Shown one piece after another: positions 13,262 to 26,121 of a stretch of 64,000 nt of DNA. Made by a program: the position numbers and the translations under genes. Positions within the stretch are counted from its first letter, which is position 1. Every line of letters starts with the position of its first letter. The stretch spans positions 552,501 through 616,500 of the forward strand of contig JALIZF010001719.1 in NCBI GenBank assembly GCA_029948255.1. The letters are read 5' to 3'. The stretch comes from Telmatactis stephensoni (Eukaryota > Cnidaria > Anthozoa > Actiniaria > Isophelliidae). The notes below the pieces were generated by a model. That model saw nothing but the letters and a program-made list of their open reading frames with translations. It made no database searches and was not told the origin of the DNA.

Positions 13262-16200
13262 ATGGAAAGTCGAAACATGAGCCTAAGTCAAGCCAGGAGT
13301 CAAAATGCAGGAAGAAAACCAATTCGTCCATTTGTATGTGGAACATTTAAAGACTTTCACGACGAAAGAGATTATTTAAATCAAGAAATTTTTCCTCAAC
13401 TTGATTTGTTGTGTAGACAACGTGGCCTAAGATTTCTTCCTGTGGATCTACGCTGGAATTCAAAGCAAGGACAATCAACTAGTGATCAAATCTTACGTGT
13501 TTGTCTCGACAACGTTGAACGCTGTGCTCCGTTTTTTATATGTATGTTAGGTGATCGATATGGAGTGCACAGAGCAGCAGAAAGTGAAGGTAAAGACGAA
13601 GCCACTGATCAGTGGTTGGAAAGAAATTATGATACCGCGTCAGTTTGTGGATATGAATGGGTACATGAAGAAGAATACAGGTTAGTTGTATTCACTTATA
13701 GAACTATCAGAGAAGACTTTGAATTAGTTTTTAACACTCATGTTGTATTGTTTTATACCTTTCTACTGTCTGAATCTGTGCCAACAAGGGGTTTGTCTGC
13801 GGCTGCCAAGATTCATGAAATATGAATCCGCTATACTATAGTGTATCATATTTCAAGCTGTCCTCATATACATTTTATTTCTAAATTTCCCACTATTACT
13901 ATTCGCTAACTTATTGTCCATTAATCAAAACATTATAACTAGAAATCTTAATTTATTTTTAATTTCTAAACCGGCATTGATAATTATATCTTATTAATGT
14001 ACCTATGTTTGATATAAGGCAATGCAATTTACAACCAAATCATGTGCATATAAGGAACATTTTCAATTGAACATACAGGGATCCCGGACTGGAAAATTTG
14101 TTAAAATGCATGCAATTTCTTTGTACCACACAGAGTTGGACTGAATAAAATCGTGTAACAGATGTATGTATAGGGAAGTCTACTATGAGCTCATGTAGAA
14201 AAAATGTGGACATTTCTCGTGATGGAACCACTTGTAAAAGTGTCAATAGTTGCTGGTACTGCTCTATACTATTCATCAGGAACAAACTAAGATATGGAGC
14301 AGCAGATGAAAACTGTAACTTTTGGCGCCAAAAGTCTTGCCCTACGCATGACCATCCGTTTTACCCTCACTAGACCTACAGACCTTCCAAGTAAGTCACA
14401 AGTTGTCCAGCTCCATTGACCATTAAACTACGACTTTTTCATGCCTATTATCCTGTTTGACCCACCCACCATCCCCTGTGGCATTTCTTGTCATTAATGT
14501 AACCACTTTCAATTGATATTTGATATCATTTCTTGATTGAAGGCAGTATAAAAAGCAAATATGACAAAAGTATCAATAATTGATCTTAAAATGCAATATT
14601 AGTAATAAATTAATATTTATTCCCTTCATAGATACAGTAGTTTAACAGAGTTAGAGGTCGTCCAGGCATCATTTCGTAAGAAATATGACTATGGATATTT
14701 CTATTTCCATAACTGTGAAAACTCTGACAAATCAAACCATGAAAAGAGTATAGATGATAGCAGTAAGCTTACTGATGATCAATATGAGACTGAATATGCA
14801 GCAAGAAAACTAAGAGAATTAAAACAGCAAATAATTGATACAGGTAAGAAAATGGATTTGGGAAGTGTACGATAAAAAATAGAAAATAATGGACAAAACA
14901 TCATTTCACCATGTACTCCCATACATTTTGGGTGGGGATCGATGCTCCTTGTACCTTTTAGGGGTCAAAATTAGCAGTCTGGTACCTTTTAGGGTGTCTC
15001 AAAATTTTACTGGACCACCAGAGGCTAAACTGGTACCTTTTATGGTGTTTTTAAGTGAATAAGATATTACTCTCATAAACTTTACAAGCAAAGTAGTAGG
15101 TACCTTTAATAGGGGTAAAAATCATGTTTTGCCAGTGATTAAGTGGTAATGCTACTTCTCATTTACAGCTTATAAATATTTTCTAAATACACTTTGCTCT
15201 GGAGAAATATTGGTGAATTGAGGGAGGAGGACTAAGCCTTGGTAGCCCACCCTCCCTAAGGTCCCTAAATAAATTGATTTTGTTATATATTTATAAAGAC
15301 ACTAAGGGTGAATTTTTCTTTACCATTGTTTTAGACTACTTTTAACACTCTTTATTCTTAGAGCTTCCAGTTCGAACATTCAAAAGCCCTCAAGAACTTG
15401 GTGAGCTTGTATTGCATGACTGGACCATTGTCATAAACACCTTATACCCACCCATCCATCCATCAGTGTTTAAAAACACAAATTCAGAATTATTCCATCA
15501 GTGGTCACTTCACGAGGCCTTTGCAGAATCCCATCGACAGGTCTTTGTTAGGTCTCCAGTCATAAGAGAAATGATGGATGTTTTGAATGTACATGCCGAG
15601 GTGGATCAGGGAATCAAGAGGAAGACTAGTATGGTTTTAACACATGTTTTGTTAAGTACATTTATGACAAGTGTACCAGGGACTGAAAAGGATTCTTTAC
15701 CACCAGTTTTAGTATTGACAGGTAAGTGATGACATAGTATTATAGGGGCAGATTTAATTACGGCATCACCTACTGAGATTAATTTCGACCCTTTACTCAA
15801 TACTTTTCCAAAATATCCTCTAGATAGTTTCCCATTTCTGAAAGGCTGCATGCCCTCCTGAAGGATCATCCTGGGTCTGTCCCTGGTAGAGGTGTTACAG
15901 AGACAGCAGTGAAACCTCCATGAATGATTGCACCCTCATTGAAGTTGATGATGATGATGATGAAGATGATGATGATGAGACTTTATTCAATGAGGGTAGA
16001 AACATCATTACTGGTTTTCCAGTACTTTACATGGTGGCCCTCTTAAGTTTGCTCTTATTGGAAGACAATTTTCAACCCCCCTTAAGTAACCTCCAGTTTT
16101 ACTGGTACACACAAGTCTCCGGTACACCTTACTCAATGCATTTGCTACATCCTACCCACTGTATTTCCCTCACTTTGCTGACTACAGTTGAAACCTAATT

Positions 16201-19200
16201 GCATTTGCCCTTTGCATCCCCCTATACCCTTACCCACTATAACCAATTAACACCACTCTCATTGAATTTGCCCTCTGCACCCCCTATACCTGTTGCTCAC
16301 TACAATAATATTGATGCCTGTTTCACTATACAGTTGTTCCACCTTTCACAAGCATTCTCTTTATCTTGTCCACCTTCCTTTGCTGCTGCACTTTACAACT
16401 TGTGGACTGCACTCTATACCTTTTCTACTGCTGTCTGTGCACATCTACTGTTAAATCATGCTATGAATCAGAACTGAGTTAAATAATTTGATCATTAAAG
16501 TAATACAGACTGGATTTGTGATTCTATGCTTTCATCAGGTGAACGGGGTTGTGGAAAAAGTGCACTTGTCTGTAATTGGTTGAAGCAGTTTGGAACAGCC
16601 AATCCAGAAGTCGTCATCATTCCTCATCATGTGGGCTGTAATGCAGCATCTACTGACGTCACGGATTTCATGTACCGCTGCACCCAAGAACTGCGTGCTC
16701 AATTTTTGAACTCTGATTTTGCGCTATCTGATACAACTGATATTACGGATTTCCACAGAGTGACCAAAGCTTTCAACGCCGCCACCGAACTGGGACCTTG
16801 TGTAATTTTGATTGACGGAGTAAATAAATTTGGTAAATCACGTGATAAATCGACTTATGAGGTGAAGGAACTTGATTGGTTGCCTGATAAGATACCAAGC
16901 TCATGTCGCTTTATAATCACTACAGTGTCCTCAGATATAACGTATCGAGCTCTCAAGAAGCGCGACGATGCCTACTTTATTGAAGTCGCAAATTTACTCG
17001 ATTCTAAAGCCCAGAGGAATCTATTAAACGAGTATGTTGGTCCTAACTACTCAAAATTCATGGACGATCAACATTTTGCTAAAATTTCAAGTTCTACGTT
17101 ACGACATTTACCGTTGTATTACGTCTCCATTGCAAACGAGCTGCGTGTTTTAGGTGCGCACAAGAATGCGGAACGTCAGTTAGAAATTTACGCACATGCA
17201 ACAACGATTGGCGATTTGTGGAAGCTGATCCTTCGACGATGGACTCACGATTATGGATGGTTGCGCCCTGTAGCTAGTCGAAGTCCAGTCCCAACAATCA
17301 AGACCCAAGCATCACGTGATCGTATGAATAGTGGGTGGGTAGCGGACGCCTTGAGGTTGATGTCAGTTGCACGTAATGGAATGACGGATGAAGAGATGCT
17401 TGGTGCACTCAAGGGCATGGGATATGCTAATAACTTTGTTATTAGTAGTGCGTATTGGAGCATGCTTAGAATAGTGGCCCAGAATGCTTTGCTGGAGATC
17501 TCGTCAGGTGTGCTGACGTTTGCACATGATGCTGTTAGAAATGCTGTTGATGTAGCCTTGCTTGGCAACCTCACTTCGCCTTCACAAGAACGCGTTATTT
17601 CTCCATTTAGCGAGAGCTGGGAACGACAAAAGCAGCAGTGTCACGTGGTCTTGTCCAACTTTTTTACTAAAGAATCAATGAGCCTGCGTAAAGTCGAGGA
17701 ATTGCCATGGCAACTGATGGTAAGCGGGAATTTGGAAGGTCTCGCAAAAGTTTTGTCGGATCCCGCGGTGTTTCTACGACTTGTACATAACAGGAAAGAA
17801 TCCAGATTGATTCTCGATCTGATGTGCTATTGGAACGCTTTATCTAAAGAAAAACTGAATCCTCAAGTAACCCTTGAAAAAATGGCGTCCATTGCCCAAG
17901 AAAGACTTGCTGCTGACCAGCACGAGCCTTCAAGACTAGATTCTGGGCATGCGTACTCAAACATTGAGCAATACTCAGTCGTGGATAAAATTCTCGCCAA
18001 ATCCGAAGAAGACCTTTTCACTCCAATAGAAGTCGCCACAATCCTCTTTCACATTGGAAGATTTCTCAAAGAAGCCGAGAACTACTCTACAGCTGAGAAC
18101 TGCCTTTTGTCAGCGTACAAGGTCGGGTACCCTGTGGCCTCCGTCCAGGACCTGGAACTAGTGTGTAATATTCAGAGTACTCTGGGTGATTTATACGCTG
18201 TGATGTTTGATACTAGTACTGCTGATGTGTGGTATACTAATGCTATAAAGACAGCAAGTGAAATGACTTCACTCACAGATAAGGTAAGCTTACTCTAGTC
18301 AACTCTAGTCTTAGACTTCCCTTGGAAGAGAAGAGGAGTGGTGCCTAAATTACTAAATTTAGTTGCTGAACAGGAAAGGGGAGGCATATACCTGCCCTGC
18401 TGCCCTAATCCTCATCATTCTGGCAGTGTTTGGCTACATTTAGGGCCAGTTTGACCCAGTGGGAGACTAGGAACCTTGTTTGATCAGTAATAGACCTTAT
18501 TACGGAACACATTTATGTTGCAGGGCCGTACACGACCCTTGTCAATTTTTTTTCCTTATTAGGAAATATTTAGATATAAAGAGCAAGGTATCCACCGTTT
18601 CCTATCCTAGTTGGGGGGCAACCCATCTGTCCATATGTTTTCAACCAACCACATTACATTTAGTTGAGTTACGGAGACTAGTCCATGTATTTTATCTTTA
18701 GAAGCAACAAGAGGCTATGATTGGCCGTCAGTTCAACCAACTGGCCTTTGTACGCATGGGCAGTAGCGTCCCCAGTGGTCCTACGTCAGAGGAAAGACCC
18801 AGATCCCGGCAGCCATCACGAGGCAGCCAATCAAAAACCTCGTCAGCTCGTTCCAGGCCTGATACCGGGAGAGATGGTCGTCTTTATCAGACAGTTGCGT
18901 CTTTGTTAGACAGAGCTCTGAAACACATGGAACTGGCGCAGTGTTTTAACGGTAAATATTTAGGTGAATTACATCGCACAGTTCGGTAGCGACTGTGGCA
19001 TACCAAAATGGCTAGTAATTCGGTGGGTGGAGCGAAGCTGCTTTACCACTGTCAGGGTAGATATATGTATGGTTCTTCATGATTCACTATGGTGGACGAA
19101 ATATTCCTTGTCTTTGTTTCTAACACATAATAATGGAAATTTGGAACACCGAATAAAAAGACCGATATAACTTACTGACGTTTTGATCCTTGGCCCTTCC

Positions 19201-20810
19201 TCGGAGTTAAAAAAATAGCCTATGTTTGTACTCTGATGAAGGGCCAAAGCCAAGGGGTTAGGAGCTGATTCCAATGAATTTTGTAATCAATTTTTGCTAA
19301 CGTGCTATATAATTATTTGATCGTCTTTTTTGATTCCCCGTTTCATAAAAACGCTTGTCACTGTTTACTTATCCTAATGTGCCAACCATTTTCACAATTA
19401 CTTTTCACAAGTTGCTTTGTTTAAATATCCAATCGACCTCTGGTTGACACATAAAAGATTAAGGCAACACGAAGGGCGCTAGTTTGATTTTCATCCATTA
19501 TTTAACACCTCTCATGACGTTTGTAATATTTTGATGATGTGTTTAGGCATGTCTGATGTCTACTTTAACATGGGTCTATTGTCAATGAAGCAACATCAAT
19601 GGTCGGATGCAAGGAAGTCATTACAAACTGCTATGGACATGCGCAAAAAGTGGTTTGGAAACACACACCCATTGGTCGCTGAAGTTATTGATGTAATGGG
19701 AACCCTGTGCTGGAGTGACGTCACAGCTCAGCATGACGTCACCGAACCCGAGAAGTTGTACCGTGAGGCATTGCGCATGCGCGAAGAAACTTTGGGTTTA
19801 TCTCATCTTCTTGTTGCTAGCACACTCTTTAAACTTGGTGAGTAGTTAAGCATTTGATTAAAAATAACAAACCTCTCTACACCCTTGCATAATTTAATTT
19901 AATTCTTCACGTATAACTAAGAGAATAATTACATTGTAACAAATAGATCCATATGGATCTACGTGCGTCTATATTCTAATAGCCGCACATATGATGTCAA
20001 AATGTGATGTCACGAGACGAAGTTGAGTGGTGTGACTGTTTTTTTCACCACATTTTGACGTCTGTTATGCATCATGCTAAGTGAATAATGTAAAATTGAC
20101 TCCAATAGATGCACAGATAAGGTCAAAATAGGGTGAGCACAAAAACGTACGCCACGAGTGGTTCTTGCCACATTTTGACTGCATCTATTAGAGTACATAC
20201 CCACGCAAAAAATTGAATCTATTTGTTTTAAATATTTTCAACCAATCAGAAAGCGCATAAGATGACGTCATCTATGCGTCATCTATGTGTGTGTGTATTG
20301 CAATCACACACGGTTCTCGACCAGTCAGAGTTGTATACCAATATGGCTATATTGGTCGTTACGCTATAGCAAAACTAAGGTGTTAGATCTGTAGAGAGGA
20401 TCTTTTTTTATTTTGTACCTGCAACAGACCTTTAATTTAATTCAAGAAAGGAGCTGTAATCACAAATCAAAGGATACCATTTTTTATTTTGTGCCTGAAA
20501 CAGACCTTTAATTTACTTCAAATCTGCAGGTAAACTGTTATACACAAAGAACACCAAAGACGCTACAAAGGAAGCCCGTCAACTGTTTCAACGCGCACTT
20601 GATATTCGTACAACCAAACTAGGTGTTTATCATAACTCGTCAAAGGCCATTAGAAGAGCCTTGATGAGTCTCGAGACTACTGATGTTGCACTTCAATTTG
20701 GGACGTCGTTGGCTATCAAAGAACAGCCACTGGTGTTGCTAAGAGACTATAAACAACAGCTTATTGGACGAAGTACCTCTAGATTGACTATTCATGGCCA
20801 GTCTTCGTAG
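13262..20810 (+). CDS. DUF4062 - NACHT/STAND NTPase - TPR protein (TTC41/NPHP3-like)
   Basis: Seven exons: 13262-13680, 14632-14843, 15362-15721, 16539-18283, 18702-18951, 19547-19837 and 20530-20810. All junctions are GT..AG and all phases agree, giving about 1185 aa with no frame break. The N-terminus (residues ~22-125) matches the DUF4062 type (RPFVCGTFKDFHDERDYL, then RWNSKQGQ). The P-loop GERGCGKSAL (~residue 331) is created across the exon 3/4 junction, and a Walker B segment CVILIDGV follows at ~residue 417. The C-terminal third holds tetratricopeptide-like helices (KSLQTAMDMRKKWFG; LYREALRMREETLG; LFQRALDIRTTKLG). This DUF4062-NTPase-TPR order is that of TTC41 and of the NPHP3-related STAND proteins, which are ATP-dependent scaffolds or switches. 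The exact orthologue is uncertain. A Ser/Arg-rich low-complexity insert in exon 5 separates the TPR blocks. Intron 3 (15722-16538) contains a GAT microsatellite and C-rich degenerate repeats. Confidence 0.88.
19938..20227. repeat. MITE-like element with ~45-bp imperfect terminal inverted repeats
   Basis: AACAAATAGATCCA at 19938 onward is mirrored by TGAATCTATTTGTT ending at 20227, and TCTAATAG at 19975-19982 by CTATTAGA at 20185-20192. The interior has repeated CACATTTTGAC segments. It lies in the last intron of the TTC41-like gene. Confidence 0.55.
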
Positions 20811-22184
20811 GAACTAACAGGACTACCATGTCACTGTTCAAGATATCTCTTCCTAGCAACTAATGAACAATTTGCACTGTTCACTCTCAAGCAATAATAT
20901 TCGTTGTACAGTTTGACCAACGCAAGTCGTCATAGGAAGCAGCTGGACTAACGTGTCACTATTGAAGATATCTCCCTTTTAATAACCCAATATTTCGTAT
21001 TATAATGAAGAATTCGATGAAGCAGCTTTTTAACAGCAATACCAAATAACGATATATCCTGTAATTAATGATATACTATCCTATACATGCATGCAAATGA
21101 TGCTGCATGCGTGAAAGTGACGACTCGTAGATAACCAAAAACCTTTTTACTGACAACAAATATTGAAATATTTCCAAAAGGGTGTTTTTCAGCAACAAAT
21201 ATCTCTGTGGAATGTCTTGCCTTTTTTAGCATCAAGTTTGTTTGATAAATAGAAATAACTAACGTTTATATCATTTTTATTGTCAGCTATTTTAATATCA
21301 TGAATGTTATAGAGATGTGAATTATAATGATTAAGGGTAACAAATGACGTATTTTCAATTCATGTTTGTTCCTTTTATTGTAGACACAGTACTACTGTGG
21401 AATCAGTTCATGTCGAGCAATGGACGAGCAAAACCGGAAGTATAAAGTCAGTGCATTGCATTATTCTCAGTGAAAAATTGTAACAAAATTACTAACGTCG
21501 GGTTTGCAACGTCTCTACATCGGGTTATTAAACGATATGTTGCGACAACGTCAGAAAGCCGACATTTTTATCTCTGACATCGGAGATCGTTTTCGCCCCA
21601 GATACCAGGCTTTTGATTTATCAGTGTCATGCAATTAACTTCAGCTCGTTGGCCAGTTGAAACAAACAAAGAAAAAACCTGCATGCTGCCTTATTTGATT
21701 CAATGACCACCCAATTTGACTATACATTAGCATAAAACATGGCTGGTTTGCAGTATTTTCTAGGACCTCGTTTGGGTGTGTCATAAAAATGAAGTCTTAG
21801 GTTTGCTTATCCATTAGATAATTATTTTTCATTACGCATCGATCGTATGGTAAAACATGTTGAGCGATTTGTTCGTTAGATTGGTGTGCATCAACTTGTT
21901 CTTGCGTTCTTTACTCCAATTTTCCAATTATTTTACAATGTCAACCGACCCCGTGATCACTCTAACAGCTACCACATGGTTCCCGAAGGGAAAAATTGGA
22001 TTTGGGCTTACCAAGGACATCAATTTTCAGGTCGGCACTACAGGAAGATCAAAGACGTAAAATGACACTCGAATGTTCGATGCCTGACTTGTTCAGACAT
22101 GTAACAATGTCGAGTTCATCCTTGACGAATATCTTATCATTCCCTCCATCAGTTACGACGCGTTTCAGCCTTTCGTTTTCAAAA
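20811..22184. other. Intergenic: TTC41-like 3' flank and upstream region of the first lectin gene
   Basis: No gene is recognised. The block at about 21360-21470 is repeated upstream of the second lectin gene and is listed separately. It may include a 5' UTR exon, since TTTTATTGTAG at 21374-21384 is a good splice acceptor. Confidence 0.45.
21360..21470 (+). repeat. Duplicated 5' block, copy 1 (upstream of lectin gene A)
   Basis: CCTTTTATTGTAGACACAGT followed by ACTACTGTGGAATCA and AATGGACGAGCAAA is nearly repeated at 25010-25105, the same relative place upstream of lectin gene B. The whole lectin unit was therefore duplicated in tandem with its 5' flank, about 3.6 kb apart. Confidence 0.7.
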
Positions 22185-24247
22185 ATGACTACAGATAAAA
22201 ACGTTTATTCGGCTTCGCCTTCAAAGTTCACAATCATCGCTTCAATCATGGCTGTGTTGTTGTGTTGTGGTGAGTTTGTTCGCATCGAGCTGCTGCTGAA
22301 ACAACAACACACAAGAATGAACCAGTTGGAGGACAAGATGACCTCGACGTTCAACAACATAATGAATGCTGTCAACGTAAATTAACGTTAAGAATCGTCT
22401 TTATTCGAGACAAAAGGAAAATAAACAAACAAAACGAGATATTGTACGACGTACTGTCAAAGAGAGCAGTACGAAATTCTTCACATGATCGATCAGCTAA
22501 TCAAACTCATCAAGCTTTGAAGGAAGAGCTAACAAAGACGATACATCAAGAAGTAGTCAAAGCTGTATCAACTCTACAAGCTGCTAAGTATTGGATTCCA
22601 ATTCCAGGACCACCTGGTACCACCAGGAAAACCAGGAGATAAAGGACACAAAGGAGATAATGGACAAAAAGGATATAGAGGATCACGTGGTCCAAAGGGA
22701 AGACCAGGCAGAAGAGAGTCAAGCAAGGAATTTCAGGATTAAAAGGGGATCCAGGACAAGATGGAGGTCCTGGTCCTCGAGGCATGCCGGGACCGAAAGG
22801 GGATCGTGGTCCTTCGTTAGAAGCTCCATCAGTTGTGATTTCTCCTTCTCATTTGACGGTCAATGAAAGTAACTCAGCCATCTTCCACTGCTCTGCAAGT
22901 GGTTATCCACGACCTGTGATTGTCTGGACTAAACTCAATGGTCTGTTACTCAAAAACAAAACAGTAGTTGACAGTAGTGGGAAACTCGAGATTAGAGATG
23001 CTACATCTGTTGACTCAGGGAAATATCAGTGCCAGGCTTCTAATATTCTTGGTATAGTAAAGATAAAAGCAAGACTCGAAGTAAACTTCCGCCCTAAAGT
23101 CACTCTCGACAGAGGACCTGTGCGTGTAAAGTATGGAAACAATCTTGTGTTTCCCATTTGTCACGTGACAGGATATCCCAAACCAAGAATCACGTGGTCA
23201 AAAGTTGTTGGCTCACTACCAAAATCACGTGTTATTGAGGATGATGGTAACCTGACCTTGTTAGACGCACGCTTAGATGATTCTGGGGCTTATCTATGCA
23301 GAGCTGAAAATGTCCTTGGATCTGTAGTTGCTGAATCAACATTGGTTGTGGTGCCGTGGCTCGTTTTTACTGTTAAACCACCGGCAGTGTCATTTAACTT
23401 GATCGAACAAAACATGGTTTTGAATTGTTCAGCTAAAGGAAATCCTCCACCATTGATAACATGGAGAAAAGAAGCTGGCGTTCTCCCTAAAGGAAGATAT
23501 AACGTGAATGACGGCTCTCTCATTTTGAGAAATGCTCGGTTTTCAGATTCAGGCGTGTATGTATGCACAGCTACCAGTGCTGGATTCGACATCGAGACTA
23601 AAACTGTCTTAAAAATTCCTCTTGACTGCTCTGAGATCTACAAATCAGGCGAGAGACGTAACGGTGTGTATACCATCAAACCTGACAGTCAAGGATCCTT
23701 TCAAGTCTACTGTGACATGACAACTGACGGAGGAGGGTGGACAGTGTTCCAGAGAAGACAAGATGGATCCGTAGACTTTTATCTTGGATGGCAACAGTAC
23801 AAAACCGGTTTTGGAAACCTGACTGGAGAGTTTTGGCTGGGCAATGACTATATTCATCGACTAACGGCGGCAAAAACGGTAGATCTGCGCATCGATCTGG
23901 AAAACCAAAGCGGAACGAAAAAATACGCCAAATATGGTAGTTTTAATGTTAGTGATGAATCAGACAAGTATAAACTGAACATAGCCTCGTATTCAGGTAC
24001 TGCTGGAGACTCATTAGCATATCAAAACGGTAGAGCGTTCACCACAAAAGATCAAGATAACGACGCAGATTCTCGAAATTGTGCCGTTATATACACCGGT
24101 GCTTGGTGGTATAAAAGGTGCCATAAATCTAACCTGAATGGTTTGTACTTAGGAGACCATGCCAAAGGTGTTTCATGGTATTATTTTCAAAACAGACATG
24201 TATCGATGAAGTTTTCAGAAATGAAACTACGATCAAATTTGTTTTAG
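22185..24247 (+). CDS. Cnidarian ficolin-like (CniFL-type) lectin A: TM - collagen - 3 Ig - fibrinogen; frame breaks in N-terminal third
   Basis: Ficolin-like proteins bind sugars on microbes through a fibrinogen C-terminal domain. Start at 22185 (MTTDKNVYSASPSK) is followed by a membrane helix (FTIIASIMAVLLCC), so the protein is predicted to be type II with its C-terminus outside. A Gln-rich coiled-coil-like stretch follows, then Gly-X-Y collagen repeats (~22606-22835), three Ig domains (~22824-23090, 23092-23360, 23361-23620; each with the DSG.Y.C motif) and a fibrinogen domain (~23626-24240) with GGGWTVFQRRQDG, the calcium-loop-like DQDND and a C-terminal GAWWY..C....LNG block. From the last collagen repeats to the stop there are 480+ open codons. 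Between 22381 and 22760 the frame must change at several places (a stop after NAVNVN, again near 22470-22500, at GGTACCACC near 22616, and near 22720). No intron is needed anywhere. Whether it is active or decaying cannot be told from sequence alone. Confidence 0.8.
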
Positions 24248-25009
24248 TTCTGATTCCCCCCCCCCCCCCCCCCCCAAAAAAAAATCATTGATTTACTTAG
24301 AGGTTAGGGTGCTGGGACATATTTCGTTACCAAGCAACGTGGTTGCTATGCTGTCTGTAAAAGCGAGTGCCAGAGCTCATTGACATATTTGATTTTACGA
24401 TTTTTTGCAAAAATGTCACTTTTGTAATGCCCCGTTTCTTTGGGTCTTAAAGGTTCGCATTTTTATCGAGAAACCGGGAAATATGATTTTTGAATGAAAC
24501 CAAATATGCTACAATTTTCTCAAATTATCAGTGTCCGAAGCTAAGCAAAATAACGCGTCAAAACATTGTTGGTGAAAGTCTTAAAACCAAATATAAGCAT
24601 ATTGAAGCTGGTCATTATGACACAGCCGAACTATAATGCAGGGTAAATGCTCCACAAAGTAACGGATGGATTTTCTAAAAAAGTTTAAAATCGCGAAGTT
24701 ATGAGCAAAATGTCTTTACGGAGACGGAATAAAAGCTCTAAAAAATTATTTATCAATTAACGAAATAAAAAACACATCCGTTACTTTGACATATTGTGCA
24801 TCTTGTAAAGTAAAGCTATACTATGTAGAAATTGAATAAAAATGTTTTGAAACGGCAAAAATTATAGAATTTTTCTGTTCGAAGTGGGTTTGGTGACGTT
24901 ACGTGATGACGTCATCAAACTCAAGAAATTCGTGATTGTTGGGTGGTTTTTTTTCACAACTTAAATTGAAGTAGAATAACAAAATGGCATATTTTCAGTT
25001 ATATGTTTT

Positions 25010-25105
25010 TTTTCCTTTTATTGTAGACACAGTATTACTGTGGAATTATATCGATCAATGGACGAGCAAAGTACAAAGCTAGTGTATTAGATTGTTCTCA
25101 GCGAT
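25010..25105 (+). repeat. Duplicated 5' block, copy 2 (upstream of lectin gene B)
   Basis: It is a close copy of 21360-21470 (shared CCTTTTATTGTAGACACAGT, CTGTGGAAT, ATCAATGGACGAGCAAA, then TTCTCAGCGA versus TTCTCAGTGA). This marks the 5' part of the tandem duplication. Confidence 0.7.
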
Positions 25106-25675
25106 TGACTCAGTATATACACTTCCACTTTTTACTTTAGAAATTGATCAACTTATCCTCGACTGATTCAAAACACTTTGCACTAACCAGTTACTTTGAT
25201 TGATATAAATTTCTGTTCCATTACCGGTACCTTGGCAACGATTTCTGATAAAACTACTTCGAGCCACTTTAATATCATGTCATATTTGATGTTCAAAAAT
25301 GGTAAATTTCTCAGCCAAAAAAGCTCATTCTAGAAACATCTCCACTGATTAAAGTCACGACTATGCAAACATATGCATTTGCATTGAAGAACAAATGAAA
25401 ACGGTAAAACTATAATTACGTGTACTTCTCTCCTTAATTTGGAATCATAATAACGTGTCTAACATGATAATGTCTGATTTGATTGACTACTGAATAATGC
25501 TTAGTTTGTATTATGCTTCCGGTGTTTAAGAGGTCTTCCTCATTCCAAGAGAGTGACGACGGCATCAAGGTGAATCAACTTCACGGTCTACCTTATTTCC
25601 GTTAAGACTGACACAGACGAATTTCTGGCACTACTTAGCTACATTACCGTCTGTGATGCACTAAGTACCTACTTG

Positions 25676-25835
25676 TATTCTCTACTTTCACATTCCCCAT
25701 AATGCCCTCTGTTTTTGGGGGGTAGTTATTGTAATTCAAATGTATTTGATTTTAATAACAACTGATTTGATTAGCATTACAATAACTACCCCCCAAAAAC
25801 AGAGGGCATTATGGGGAATGTGAAAGTAGAGAATA
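25676..25835. repeat. Perfect 60-bp inverted repeat with 40-nt loop (fold-back MITE)
   Basis: Left arm 25676-25735 and right arm 25776-25835 are exact reverse complements over 60 bases (for example GTTTTTGGGGGGTAGTTATT against AATAACTACCCCCCAAAAAC). The absence of any mismatch indicates a recent insertion or ongoing arm conversion. The loop is AT-rich and non-coding. Confidence 0.9.
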
Positions 25836-26121
25836 AAGTATTTTAAACGTTCCATTTCTTCCCTTTCGTGTCCTAGCTAGATTAAAACTCGTCTCCAAGA
25901 GATTGTTGCATAAGGGTGTGTTGCACCTGGCCCATGCAAGAACCACACGAACTCAGCAGGCGAAAAGTGAAATTAATATCTTATAGTAGAAATGCTGCCG
26001 GACTTGTTGATACATACCCCCTTCATCGACTCTATTTATACACGAAACAAAAGATTCGCAACTTCATTCGGTTATTGGTATTTAAGCATTACACATCTGA
26101 TTGCATTCTATTTGTTTCCAA

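Larger units (their letters stand above)
24248..26121. other. Intergenic between the two lectin genes
   Basis: It holds a poly-C/poly-A tract just after the stop of lectin A (24257-24285), AT-rich sequence, the duplicated 5' block (25010-25105) and a perfect 60-bp-arm palindrome (25676-25835). No open reading frame of note. Confidence 0.5.

Noticed and set aside
19163..19262. Hammerhead-ribozyme-like core (CTGATGAAGGGCC near 19237, inverted CCTTGGCCCTTC upstream)
   Set aside because: The required GAAA(C) segment is not present after stem II on either strand, so a catalytic core cannot be supported. Treated as a degraded inverted repeat.
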